Shown piece after piece: positions 8,981 through 20,345 of a DNA stretch of 64,000 nucleotides (position 1 is the first letter of the stretch; each line of letters begins with the position of its first letter). Under the pieces are notes generated by a model. That model saw only the letters and a list, made by a program, of their open reading frames with translations, did no database searches and was not told the origin of the DNA. Source of the stretch: Polyodon spathula (Eukaryota > Chordata > Actinopteri > Acipenseriformes > Polyodontidae); the NCBI RefSeq assembly GCF_017654505.1, contig NC_054541.1, positions 50,109,986-50,173,985 on the forward strand, given 5' to 3'. The position numbers and the translations under genes were made by a program.

Positions 8981-11612
8981 GGGGAGTGTGATATATTATA
9001 CTCCTGTATAAGGACATCGATGTGATTGAAGACAGTGGGAGGATGTGATATACTATACAGGGTATCGATGTGATTGAAGACAGGGGGAGGATGTGATATA
9101 CTATACAGGGCATCGATGTAATTGAAGACAGGGGGAGGATGTGATATACTATACAGGGCATCGATGTGATTGAAGACAGGGGGAGGATGTGATATACTAT
9201 ACAGGGCATCGATGTGATTGAAGACAGGGGGAGGATGTGATATACTATACATGAAGACATCGATGTGATTGAAGACAGGGGGAGGATGTGATATACTATA
9301 CAGGGCATCGATGTGATTGAAGACAGTGGGAGGATGTGATATACTATACAGGGCTATACATGGCATCGTGATTGAAGACAGGGGGAGGATGTGATATACT
9401 ATACATGGCATCGATTTGATTGAAGACAGGGGGAGGATGTGATATACTATACAGGGCATCGATGTGATTGAAGACAGGGGGAGGATGTGATATACTATAC
9501 ATGGCATCGATTTGATTGAAGACAGTGGGAGGATGTGATATACTATACAGGGCATCGATGTGATTGAAGACAGGGGGAGGATGTGATATACTATACATGG
9601 CATCGATTTGATTGAAGACAGTGGGAGTGGGAGGATGTGATATACTATACATGGCATCGATTTGATTGAAGACAGTGGCAGGATGTGATATACTATACAT
9701 GGCATAGATTTGATTGAAGACAGTGGGAGGATGTGATATACTATACATGGCATAGATTTGATTGAAGACAGTGGGAGGATGTGATATACTATACATGGCA
9801 TCGATTTGATTGAAGACAGTGGGAGGATGTGATATACTATACATGGCATAGATTTGATTGAAGACAGTGGGAGGATGTGATATACTATACATGGCATAGA
9901 TTTGATTGAAGACAGTGGGAGGATGTGATATACTATACATGGCATAGATTTGATTGAAGACAGTGGGAGGATGTGATATACTATACATGGCATCGATGTG
10001 ATTGAAGACAGTGGGAGGATGTGATATACTATACATGGCATCGATTTGATTGAAGACAGTGGGAGGATGTGATATACTATACAGGGCATCGATGTGATTG
10101 AAGACAGGGGGAGGATGTGATATACTATACAGGGCATCGATGTGATTGAAGACAGGGGGAGGATGTGATATACTATACAGGGCATCGATGTGATTGAAGA
10201 CAGGGGGAGGATGTGATATACTATACATGGCATCGATTTGATTGAAGACAGTGGGAGGATGTGATATACTATACATGGCATCGATTTGATTGAAGACAGT
10301 GGGAGGATGTGATATACTATACAGGGCATCGATTTGATTGAAGACAGTGGGAGGATGTGATATACTATACATGGCATCGATTTGATTGAAGACAGTGGGA
10401 GGATGTGATATACTATACATGGCATAGATTTGATTGAAGACAGTGGGAGGATGTGATATACTATACATGGCATAGATTTGATTGAAGACAGTGGGAGGAT
10501 GTGATATACTATACATGGCATAGATTTGATTGAAGACAGTGGGAGGATGTGATATACTATACAGGGCATAGATTTGATTGAAGACAGTGGGAGGATGTGA
10601 TATACTATACATGGCATAGATTTGATTGAAGACAGTGGGAGGATGTGATATACTATACATGGCATAGATTTGATTGAAGACAGTGGGAGGATGTGATATA
10701 CTATACATGGCATAGATTTGATTGAAGACAGTGGGAGGATGTGATATACTATACATGGCATCGATGTGATTGAAGACAGTGGGAGGATGTGATATACTAT
10801 ACATGGCATAGATTTGATTGAAGACAGTGGGAGGATGTGATATACTATACATGGCATAGATTTGATTGAAGACAGTGGGAGGATGTGATATACTATACAT
10901 GGCATAGATTTGATTGAAGACAGTGGGAGGATGTGATATACTATACATGGCATCAATGTGATTGAAGACAGGGGGAGGATGTGATATACTATACATGGCA
11001 TCGATGTGATTGAAGACAGTGGGAGGATGTGATATACTATACATGGCATAGATTTGATTGAAGACAGTGGGAGGATGTGATATACTATACAGGGCATCGA
11101 TGTGATTGAAGACAGGGGGAGGATGTGATATACTATACAGGGCATCGATGTGATTGAAGACAGGGGGAGGATGTGATATACTATACAGGGCATCGATGGT
11201 GATTGAAGACAGGGGGAGGATGTGATATACTATACAGGGCATCGATGTGATTGAAGACAGGGGGAGGATGTGATATACTATACAGGGCATTGATGTGATT
11301 GAAGACAGGGGGAGGATGTGATATACTATACAGGGCATCGGATGAAGACAGGGGGAGGATGATATACTATACATGGCATTGATGTGATTGAAGACAGGGG
11401 GAGGATGTGATATACTATACAGGGCATTGATGTGATTGAAGACAGGGGGAGGATGTGATATACTATACAGGGCATCGATCGGGGGAGGATGTGATTGAAG
11501 ACAGGGGGAGGATGTGATATACTATACAGGGCATTGATGTGATTGAAGACAGGGGGAGGATGTGATATACTATAGAGGGCATCGATGTGATTGAAGACAG
11601 GGGGACGTTGTG
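8981..11612. repeat. 48-bp minisatellite, about 54 copies
   Basis: The unit contains GATGTGATATACTATACA, GGCATCGAT and GATTGAAGACAG. Two variant sites (ACATGG/ACAGGG and CATCGATGTG/CATAGATTTG) mix along the array; the centre is enriched in the ATAGATTT form. Because 48 is divisible by three and the unit lacks minus-strand stops, a 756-codon frame of 16-residue repeats opens. No start context, signal or flanking gene supports it as a protein. Confidence 0.97.
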
Positions 11613-11639
11613 GTGATACAAGTAATACACAGAGAGGTA

Positions 11640-11750
11640 TGATAAATCATAGTAAAACAACTTGGTAAACAATGGTAAATGCATAGTACAAGCATGGGGG
11701 AAAACTGCAAAAATACTATGAAAATTTACAGTGGTAAACTTGTACAAGGG
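11640..11750 (-). mobile_element. Partial copy of the MITE-like element
   Basis: It carries AATGGTAAATGCATAGTACA, GCATGGGGGAAAACTG and an end TTGTACAAGGG that resembles the TTTTATAAGGG terminus. It directly follows the 48-bp array. Confidence 0.6.
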
Positions 11751-11863
11751 TACAACTGCAGCAGTAGCATTTTCACAGCACGTTACAGATCAGTATAACT
11801 GCAGCAGTCTGGGTTAATGTCCTGTGCCGCCCCCTGCCTCCCCACACTGGGAGGGAGGGTTAC

Positions 11864-11952
11864 CTTGGGCAGGTTGACGTTGTTGATGGATCTTAGCATG
11901 AGCATGTCCTCCCTCTCCTCCGGCAGCCTCACTTTCAGGTTTCACAGCAGAG
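11864..11952 (-). pseudogene. Dynein exon between AAA1 and AAA2 with frameshift or stop
   Basis: The donor is CCCAAG/GTAACC; the acceptor is probably ATGTTAG/C. The main frame reads NLKVRLPEEREDMLMLRSIN then NVNLPK, matching the family 'AGNLK...P...E...LLRAIRDVNLPKF'. Directly before NLK this frame has TGA (11942-11944). One extra T at 11944 explains it: removing it would give S-A-G-N-L-K, as in the family. So the lesion is either a one-base insertion or GGA to TGA. A short inverted-repeat element ends about 27 bp upstream of the acceptor. Confidence 0.78.
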
Positions 11953-11978
11953 CTAACATTCTATCTAAACACAGGAGT

Positions 11979-12198
11979 ACTCTTATAGAATACTACCATA
12001 GTCATAGCAAAGCGTAATAAAGAACAGTAAAATACACAGTAAAGCATAGGTAAGCATTGTAAAGAATAGCGAGGTATGGTAAAGCATATCAATAAACATG
12101 GCAAACTGTAGTGAATGCATGGCATAACGATGGGAAAGGCATGGGGGGAAAACTGTAAAAATACTGTGCAAAAATGCCGTGGGAAACTTTTATAAGGG
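11979..12198 (-). mobile_element. MITE-like element copy, near complete
   Basis: It starts CTCTTATAGAA, ends TTTTATAAGGG and contains GCGAGGTATGGTAAAGCATA and AATAAACATGGCAAACTGTA, the reverse complement of the copies at 1.8, 4.1 and 59.1 kb. The element ends 27 bp upstream of a dynein exon acceptor. Confidence 0.75.
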
Positions 12199-12568
12199 AG
12201 GCTCCTATAGCTGCATAAACACACCAAAACTAGAGGGCAGAAAGTGGAAACCTTCGACACAACAAGTCAATTCTCATTTAGTGGAACTCCTAGGAGGGCT
12301 GGTAATATCCAGTAGACTTTTTTACTGTGTTTCATTTCTGAGAGATTAACAGAGCTGCGGCCCTGCTGATTTCATTCTTCACAGCTCTCTGATGATCTAT
12401 TACAGGAGCGCGGGACCAGCGAGGAACACTAGGGGTCAGAGACGACGGGCTGATTGTCTTTAACAACAACCGCGACAGGGGCACTGCATTACTGGGAAGT
12501 TTGTATAAGAGACCCAGACCCAACATCCTCCGAGTGACAATATGAAGGAAACACTTTGGTTTGAGGTG

Positions 12569-12969
12569 TATAAGGTTAGGTGGGTTAGGGTTAATGTTAG
12601 GATGGATAAGGTTAGGGTTAGGGTGGGTAAGTTTAGGTGGGTTAGGGTTAGGGTTAGGGTGGATAAGGTTTGGTGGGTTAGGGTTAGGGTTAGGGTGGAT
12701 AAGGTTAGGGTTAGGGTTTGGGGTGGATAAGGTTTGGTGGGTTAGGGTTATGGTTAGGGTTAGGATGGATAAGGTTAGGGTTAGGGTTAGGGTTAGGGTT
12801 AGGGTTAGGGTTAGGGTTAGGGTTAGGATGTTTAGGGTTAGGGTTAGGGTTAGGGTTAGGATGGATAAGGTTAGGGTTAGGGTTAGGGTTAGGGTTAGGA
12901 TGGTTAGGGTTAGGGTTAGGGTTAGGGTTAGGGTTAGGGTTAGGGTTAGGGTTAGGGTTAGGGTTAGGG

Positions 12970-13010
<41 letters not shown>

Positions 13011-13372
13011 GGTTAGGGTTAGGGTTAGGGTTAGGGTTAGGGTTAGGTTAGGTTAGGGTTAGGGTTAGGGTTAGGGTTAGGGTTAGGATGGTTAGGGTTA
13101 GGGTTAGGGTTAGGGTTAGGGTTAGGATGGATAAGGTTAGGGTTAGGGTTAGGGTTAGGGTTAGGATGGAGGAGGGTTAGGGTTAGGGTTAGGGTTAGGG
13201 TTAGGGTTAGGGTTAGGGTTAGGGTTAGGGTTAGGGTTAGGGTTAGGGTTAGGGTTAGGGTTAGGGTTAGGGTTAGGGTTAGGGTTAGGGTTAGGGTTTA
13301 GGGTTAGGTACCTATTCAAAGCCGATCCATCGAAATCCCTATTCCAATCCTAGGTTAGGGTTAGGGTTAAGG
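12569..13372 (+). repeat. Interstitial telomere-type (TTAGGG)n array
   Basis: About 740 bp of GGTTAGGGTTAGGG ends at 13309, and a further short piece lies at 13352-13372. Recurrent imperfect phrases GGATGGATAAGG, GGATGGTTAGG and GGGTGGGTAAG are scattered in the left half; the right part is nearly perfect. The G-rich strand is the plus strand. Such blocks arise from telomere fusion, break repair or subtelomeric position. Confidence 0.97.
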
Positions 13373-13756
13373 TTTAAACTAATTCTAAAATGAATAATAA
13401 ACAACTTAAAGACTCCTTAGTGGAACCTGAATTAAATGTCTATTTCTGTTTTTGATACGTTTTTTGGGTGCATTTGTGCTAATGAAGGTTTGGAGTCAGC
13501 TTTGAGAATCCAGCCCAATGTGTTTAAACGGAGTGTTCTAGAGGCTGCTGTTTCCAATGGGGATCAACAGGGAGTATCCCCATCCATAAGACACAGGTCC
13601 AGCTGTGCATTTCAGTTGAACTCTGCTGTACCAGTCCCTCCCCAGTGTTCAGCTTGTGGGTCCTTTTACAGCAGCACGGGAATGGAGCGGAGCTGTCCGG
13701 AGCAGCACTCTCATCCAATCAGGCTGTTCAGGTAAAGGAAGAGTGATGTGAGTTAC

Positions 13757-13876
13757 TTCCAGCTCGATATGATTAAACTCATCAAAGCAGGCCCAGGCTC
13801 CAGACTGCACTAGTCCTTTGAAAAATTTCCCAATGCCTTTGTAGTCCAGGCCATCAAAGCAATTGAACACAATGCA
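13757..13876 (-). pseudogene. Dynein AAA1 Walker B exon (open)
   Basis: This exon of 120 nt and 40 codons lies between CTCCTTGCAG/TGC and GAA/GTAACT. It reads [20 protein letters not shown] then [20 protein letters not shown]. The dynein family has '[35 protein letters not shown]'. The Walker B FDEF is retained. Two highly conserved positions differ: S to F in 'NCSDGLDY' and R to H in 'FDEFNRI', which suggests weakened selection. The next exons ('VLSVVAQQ', 'MNPGYAGR') are not seen before 11.95 kb; that interval includes the telomere-type array. Confidence 0.92.
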
Positions 13877-14035
13877 CTGCAAGGAGCGGGAGAGAGACAG
13901 TGGTGATGCACAAAACAACAAAGCTCTGATAACAGGCTGTGGATTGCACTGAAGGACAGACACCCAAGTGCTAGAACAGGGCAGAATCCAGAGTAGAAGG
14001 TAAGGTTCGGTCCAAACACAACCCACTGGAAAATA

Positions 14036-14155
14036 AATACTATAGTATTCTGTAATACTGCAACAAATATTGTAGTATTCTACTGTTCTGCCAAAATACT
14101 ACAGTATTCTGTATTACTGCAACAAAGCAGTATTCTGTAGTATTCTACAATTCTA
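14036..14155. repeat. Duplicated AGTATTCTGTAATACTGCAA palindromic motif
   Basis: Two copies (from about 14046 and 14112) share AGTATTCTGT-ATTACTGCAACAAA and TGTAGTATTCTAC. Each contains inverted AGTATTC/GAATACT-like halves, so the segment can fold. Origin is unknown. Confidence 0.65.
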
Positions 14156-14227
14156 AGCCAACATACTGCTGGGTGATTCCAGCTCAAGTGCAGCAAATCC
14201 TGGAGAGGTGTTTCCTCCCGCTGGGAA

Positions 14228-14470
14228 GGAGAGAAGGGGGTTGTGTGGGAGTGCAATGGGAGCTGGGATGGAGAGAAGGGGGTTGTGTGGGAGTGCAATG
14301 GGAGCTGGGATGGAGAGAAGGGGGTTGTGTGGGAGTGCAATGGGAGCTGGGATGGAGAGAAGGGGGTTGCGTGCGAGTGCAATGGGAGCCGGGATGGAGA
14401 GAAGGGGGTTGTGTGCGAGTGCAATGGGAGTCGGGATGGAGAGAAGGGGGTTGTCTGTGAGTGCAATGGG
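14228..14470. repeat. 42-bp minisatellite, about 6 copies
   Basis: GGATGGAGAGAAGGGGGTTG and GAGTGCAATGGGAG recur every 42 bp. The G-rich plus strand has several GGGG runs. The unit is a multiple of three, which opens short frames on both strands. Confidence 0.95.
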
Positions 14471-14876
14471 AGAGCTGTGCACTGTGCTATAGCTCACGCC
14501 CCAAAGCTTTGCAACAACATGAACTTTTCACCATGTGGGGTTTGACCTTGAAAAATAACGTTAGCGTCAAACCTTTCCACTAAAAAGTAATGAACTGACG
14601 CAAGGGGTCCTTAGTCCACTTGAGCTGGAACGGCGCTACAGATGGTGCACTCTTGTGAGAGATTTTTGTCGATGCTATGATTTCTGTGCTTTGTTTTTTG
14701 TGAAAGTAGTATAAATAAAATAGTTAAAGTTGCAAAGATAAAAATAAAGGGTTAACTGAAGGACTTGAAAAGTACAGTATGCTTGTGTGCAAACTGGACT
14801 CTGCCTAGATTCCATAGATCGGGATCCAAGAGAGTGGCGTGCACAAAGACATGCAGAGCCAGTGATTCATGCTCAC

Positions 14877-14975
14877 CTGTATGGCCACGGCTTTGGCCAG
14901 GTCCTTGCAGATTTCTGTCTTCCCTGTCCCTCTGGAGCTCCTCTCAGGTTTAACTGCAGCGCTCCCATCAGCATC
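14877..14975 (-). pseudogene. Dynein AAA1 P-loop exon with 10-base gap in Walker A
   Basis: The acceptor is TTTGGTCAG/GATG and the donor ATACAG/GTGAGC. The 99-nt exon reads MLMGALQLNLRGAP in one frame and GTGKTEICKDLAKAVAIQ in another. Dynein AAA1, the main ATPase site, reads '[28 protein letters not shown]'. Ten bases coding E-G-P-A are missing at 14930/14931, which breaks the frame and removes half of Walker A. The lysine-threonine of GKT remain but cannot be read from the upstream frame. Exon end is phase 0 and joins the 13.8 kb exon correctly. Confidence 0.9.
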
Positions 14976-15484
14976 CTGACCAAAGAGGAGCGAGGAGTTA
15001 CTGCTAAACATGCTAAATATTATTTTCATTGTCAGTTCATGGTCCGGCTGTGAGGCAGTAGAATATGTAAGTAAGAGTGTATGGGTATAGAGAGCAACAG
15101 TATTCACAGCCTGCTCATCACGTGTCAATCCCACAGCCGCTGCAGGGGTGCAGTACAGGGACAGGGATATTCCCTGGGTTATCCACAGTGATCCGCTGAT
15201 AATGCTGCCTGGGGGCTGGGCTCTGCCATTCCAAAAGTAACTCAGCGGGAAGCGTGTGTAACTCGGGAGGGATGCAGCATTAATGCAAATCCCTTCTCGT
15301 CAAATCCATTTTCAATGAGCTTGTTCTTTTTTCTATCCGTTAATGCAGCTGTATTGGCAATAACTCTGTATCGCCTTACTCTGGTTATGGCCAGGGTCCC
15401 TGGTTCGAATCTGTATTTGCTCATAACAGACAGGAACTGGCTGCATCTTCAACGGGTCCCACACATGGCACTGCTCAAAGAGCA

Positions 15485-16525
15485 GAGAGGGAGAGAGTTA
15501 CACTGCTGGACCCGGGACAGAGTTACACTGCTGGACCAGGGACAGAGGTACACTGCTGGACCCGGGACAGAGTTACACTGCTGGACCAGGGACAGAGTTA
15601 CACTGCTGGACCAGGGACAGAGTTACACTACTGGACCCGGGAGAGAGTTACACTGCTGGACCCGGGAGAGAGTTACACTGCTGGACCAGGGACAGAGTTA
15701 CACTGTTGGACCCGGGAGAGAGTTACACTGCTGGACCCGGGAGAGAGTTACACTGCTTGACCCGGGACAGAGTTACACTGCTGGACCCGGGACAGGGTTA
15801 CACTGCTGGACCAGGGACAGAGTTGCACTGCTGGACCCGGGACAGAGTTACACTGCTGGACCAGGGACAGAGGTGCACTGCTGGACCCGGGACAGAGTTA
15901 CACTGCTGGACCAGGGACAGAGTTACACTGCTTGACCCGGGACAGAGTTACACTGCTGGACCTGGGAGAGAGTTACACTGCTGGACCAGGGACAGAGTTA
16001 CACTGCTGGACCAGGGAGAGAGTTACACTGCTGGACCAGGGACAGAGTTACACTGCTGGACCAGGGAGAGAGTTACACTGCTTGACCCGGGACAGAGTTA
16101 CACTGCTGGACCCGGGAGAGAGTTACACTGCTGTACCCGGGAGAGAGTTACACTGCTGGACCCGGGACAGAGTTACACCGCTGGACTCAGAACAGAGTTA
16201 CACCGCTGGACCCGGGAGAGAGTTACACTGCCGGACCCGGGAGAGAGTTACACTGCTGGACCCGGGACAGAGTTACACTGCTGGACCCGGGAGAGAGTTA
16301 CACTGCTGGACCCGGGACAGAGTTACACTGCTGGACCCGGGACAGAGTTACACCACTGGACCCGGGACAGAGTTACACTGCTGGACCTGGGAGAGAGTTA
16401 CACTGCTGGACCCGGGACAGAGTTACACTGCTGGACCCGGGAGAGAGTTACACTGCTGGACCCGGGACAGAGTTACACCGCTGGACTCAGAACAGAGTTA
16501 CACTGCTGGACCCAGGACAGAGTTT
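15485..16525. repeat. 25-bp minisatellite, about 41 copies
   Basis: The unit is close to GAGTTACACTGCTGGACC plus CGGGACA or AGGGACA or CGGGAGA. Two-state variation at the C/A and C/G positions runs through the array. A run near 16188-16210 (GGACTCAGAACAG) is repeated near 16480-16500, about 295 bp later, showing a block duplication. Confidence 0.96.
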
Positions 16526-17204
16526 AGATTTTAAGGGGCACATGACTTGCAAATTATATTATAAGCAGATGCATGTTTTCTGTTGCATTTGAAGACTTTT
16601 GTGAGAAGCCTACTTTGTGTATGAATTTTTTTAGCTTATAAATAATAAGCTGTTCTCAATGTATCGTTTATTAAGGCTCATCACCTGTCTTTTGTTCGAT
16701 CAGGAAATCTGCAGCTTATTGCACACATCAAAACACCTGCCATAACACTACGAATGAGCTGGACAACATCCAGGGAAGATTGTACTATAGCTAATGAAAA
16801 TGTATTGTTTTTTTAGGTAGGTAACTACATCTTAAAAGCAGTCCTAGCCAAGGTGTTAAATCAATTTCTTTAGCTATTCTTAGCATTTGCAACATTCACA
16901 CTGGTGATTGCTCCAGCCTTGTTGCCTCTCCTGCAGGTGTAACGAGTCACGTCTCACGTCTCAAGATTTGAGAAGAGGCTTCTACTTTCAGCTGCTTTTG
17001 CAACAGCTTTCATTTTTTTCCCCAGCTGAATTTCAATGGAAGCTGGAAGTTTATCTGGCAGTTAACTGTGCCTTTTAGAGTTTAACAATCTGACAGCTGT
17101 CAAGGCCCCTGACGCAGAGAGTTTGATTAATGAGCTCTTCCATAAAATGGGTGACCCTCCCGCCCTTCAGGTGGCTGCCAAAATCACAACGCCTACATGT
17201 TCTT

Positions 17205-17691
17205 TCTCTGGCTTTGTCAGAGGCAGTCGTGCACAGCGCTGGCTCGCTCTTTCTCTGGCTTTGTCAGGGGCAGTCGTGCACAGCGCTGGCTCGCTCTTTC
17301 TCTGGATTTGTCAGGGGCAGTCGTGCACAGCGCTGGCTCGCTCTTTCTCTGGCTTTGTCAGGGGCAGTCGTGCACGGCGCTGGCTCGCTCTTTCTCTGGC
17401 TTTGTCAGGGGCAGTCGTGCACAGCGCTGGCTCGCTCTTTCTCTGGCTTTGTCAGGGGCAGTCGTGCACAGCGCTGGCTCGCTCTTTCTCTGGCTTTGTC
17501 AGGGGCAGTCGTGCACGGCGCTGGCTCGCTCTTTCTCTGGCTTTGTCAGGGGCAGTCGTGCACAGCGTTGGCTCGCTCTTTCTCTGGCTTTGTCAGGCAG
17601 TCGTGCACATCGCTGGCTCGCTCTTTCTCTGGCTTTGTCAGGGGCAGTCGTGCACAGCGCTGGCTTGCTCTTTCTCTGACTTTGTCAGGGG
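17205..17691. repeat. 47-bp minisatellite, about 10 copies, interrupted by CR1
   Basis: CAGTCGTGCACAGCGCTGG and TCTTTCTCTGGCTTTGTCAG recur every 47 bp. The array stops at a CR1 LINE; the string TGCACAGCGCTG resumes at about 18701, just past the LINE, so the LINE landed in the array. Confidence 0.93.
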
Positions 17692-18694
17692 TAAGAACAT
17701 AAGAACATAAGAAAGTTTACAAACGAGAGGAGGCCATTCGGTCCATCTTGCTCGTTTGGTTGTTAGTAGCTTATTGATCCCAGAATCTCATCAAGCAGCT
17801 TCTTGAAGGCTCCCAGGGTGTCAGCTTCAACAACATTACTGGGGAGTTGATTCCAGATGCTCACGATTCTCTGTGTAAAAAAGTGCCTCCTATTTTCTGT
17901 TCTGAATGCCCCTTTGTCTAATCTCCATTTGTGACCTCTGGTCCTTGTTTCTTTTTTCAGGTCAAAAAAGTCCCTTGGGTCGACACTGTCAATACCTTTT
18001 AGAATTTTGAATGCTTGAATTAGATCGCCACGTAGTCTTCTTTGTTCAAGACTGAACAGATTCAATTCTTTTAGCCTGTCTGCATATGACATGCCTTTTA
18101 AGCCCGGAATAATTCTGGTCGCTCTTCTTTGCACTCTTTCTAGAGCAGCAATATCTTTTTTATAGCGAGGTGACCAGAACTGCACACAATATTCAAGATG
18201 AGGTCTTACTAGTACATTGTACAGTTTTAACATTACTTCCCTTGATTTAAATAAAACACTTTTCACAATGTATCCGAGCATCTTGTTAGCCTTTTTTATA
18301 GCTTCCCCACATTGTCTAGATGAAGACATTTCTGAGTCAACAAAAACTCCTAGGTCTTTTTCATAGATTCCTTCTCCAATTTCAGTATCTCCCATATGAT
18401 ATTTATAATGTACATTTTTATTTCCTGCGTGCAGTACCTTACACTTTTCTCTATTAAATGTCATTTGCCATGTGTCTGCCCAGTTCTGAATCTTGTCTAG
18501 ATCATTTTGAATGACCTTTGCTGCTGCAACAGTGTTTGCCACTCCTCCTACTTTTGTGTCGTCTGCAAATTTAACAAGTTTGCTTACTATACCAGAATCT
18601 AAATCATTAATGTAGATTAGGAATAGCAGAGGACCTAATACTGATCCCTGTGGTACACCGCTGGTTACCTCACTCCATTCTGAGGTTTTTCCTC
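17692..18694 (-). mobile_element. CR1-clade LINE, 5'-truncated, open reverse transcriptase C-terminal half
   Basis: The minus strand has an uninterrupted frame from about 18690 to the stop at 17763 (about 309 codons). It shows TSGVPQGSVLGPLLFLIYIN, KFADDTK (the catalytic DD), WADTWQMTFNREKCKVLHAG, LERVQRRATRIIPGL and FFTQRIVSIWNQLPSNVV, the order typical of CR1 reverse transcriptase and its C-terminal region. The 3' end has the reiterated octamer-like TTCTTATGTTCTTA tail known from CR1. The 5' part, including endonuclease, is missing, so it cannot move on its own. The open frame suggests a young insertion. Confidence 0.93.
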
Positions 18695-19179
18695 AGTAGG
18701 TGCACAGCGCTGACTCAGATGACACATGACCCACACTGTTCTGCAGTGAAGCTCAGCACTGGTTTACCATGAATTCAAGTCCCATGCATGGACTTGTCAG
18801 ACTCTATAACCCTGTACCAGCTGCTAAAGGGACTGTGCTGTATCAGTTATGAATGTACTGTAGAACATGACTGCTTAACTGCAATAACCGCTCTGGCAAA
18901 AAAAGAAAAATTCAGCTTCTGAACTTGCTAAGAGCTGCTTTTTTATTTGCATGGGATGGGTAATATATTAGTGCAGTGCTTTACACCGAATCAATCCAAA
19001 TTAATGTTCCTAATGGTTCCGCTACGTCTCTGAATTACAACACATGGTGGTCCTAAATCCAGGGTGTGGGATGATGAATTAATAATGCTTGGTCTCTTTT
19101 GTTTTAACTGTTTCCACAGCTTCCCTGCTTCCAGTTATTGATTAGAGCTTCACTGCGGTAGAGAGCACAGCTACTCTGT

Positions 19180-20345
19180 CTCTTCAGAGAGTGTCTCTTC
19201 ATACAGGAATTCTCTTGGTCTGTCTCCTCAGAGAAAGTGTCTCTTCATACAGGACTTCTCCTGGTCTGTCTCCTCAGAGAGAGTGTCTCTTCATACAGGA
19301 CTTCTCCTGGTCTGTCTCCTCAGAGAGAGTGTCTCTTCATACAGGACTTCTCCTGGTCTGTCTCCTCAGAGAGAGTGTTTCTTCATACAGGACTTCTCTT
19401 GCTATATCTCCTACTTTATGTGAATGTCAGACTTGCCTGTTAATAACTGAAGTACAGGACTTCTCTTGGTCTGTCTCTTCAGAGACAATATCTCTTCAGA
19501 GAGAGAGTGTCTCTTCATACAGTCTCTTCATACAGGACTTCTCTTGGTCTGTCTCCTCAGAGAGAGTGTCTCTTCATACAGGACTTCTCTTGGTCTGTCT
19601 CCTCAGAGAAAGTGTCTCTTCATACAGGACTTCTCCTGGTCTGTCTCCTCAGAGAAAGTGTCTCTTCATACAGGACTTCTCTTGTCTGTCTCCTCAGAGA
19701 GAGTGTCTCTTCATACAGGACTTCTCTTGGTCTGTCTCCTCAGAGAGAGTGTCTCTTCATACAGGACTTCTCTTGGTCTGTCTCCTCAGAGAGAGTGTCT
19801 CTTTATACAGGACTTCTCCTGGTCTGTCTCCTCAGAGAGAGTGTCTCTTCATACAGGACTTCTCCTGGTCTGTCTCCTCAGAGAGAGTGTTTCTTCATAC
19901 AGGACTTCTCTTGCTATATCTCCTACTTTATGTGAATGTCAGACTTGCCTGTTAATAACTGAAGTACAGGACTTCTCTTGGTCTGTCTCTTCAGAGACAA
20001 TATCTCTTCATACAAGACTTCTCTTGGTCTGTCTCCTCAGAGAGTGTCTCTTCATACAGGACTTATCTTGGTCTGTCTCACCAGAGAGTGTCTCTTCATA
20101 CAGGACTTCTCCTGGTCTGTCTCCTCAGAGAGAGTGTCTCTTCATACAGGACTTCTCCTGGTCTGTCTCCTCAGAGAGAGTGTCTCTTCATACTGGACTT
20201 CTCCTGGTCTGTCTCCTCAGAGAGAATGTCTCTTCATACAGGACTTCTCCTGGTCTGTCTCCTCAGAGAGAGTGTCTCTTCATACAGGACTTCTCTTGCT
20301 CTATCTCCTACTTTATGTGAATGTCAGGCTTGCCTGTTAATAACT
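19180..20345. repeat. 46-bp minisatellite with a larger duplicated block
   Basis: TGTCTCTTCATACAGGACTT and GGTCTGTCTCCTCAGAG recur every 46 bp. A non-repeat spacer containing TATGTGAATGTCAGACTTGC and GTTAATAACTGAAG appears near 19410-19455, 19928-19965 and 20313-20350. The array is therefore built of larger blocks of about 520 and 385 bp. Confidence 0.94.

Noticed and set aside
8923..11374. Frames of 756 and 676 codons that look like a repeat protein
   Set aside because: They are the 48-bp minisatellite read in two minus frames; no promoter, unique domain or splice context.
15340..15425. GGTTCGAAT, similar to a tRNA or SINE B box
   Set aside because: No A box at suitable distance and no cloverleaf; a second TTCGAATCC near 31975 is equally isolated.
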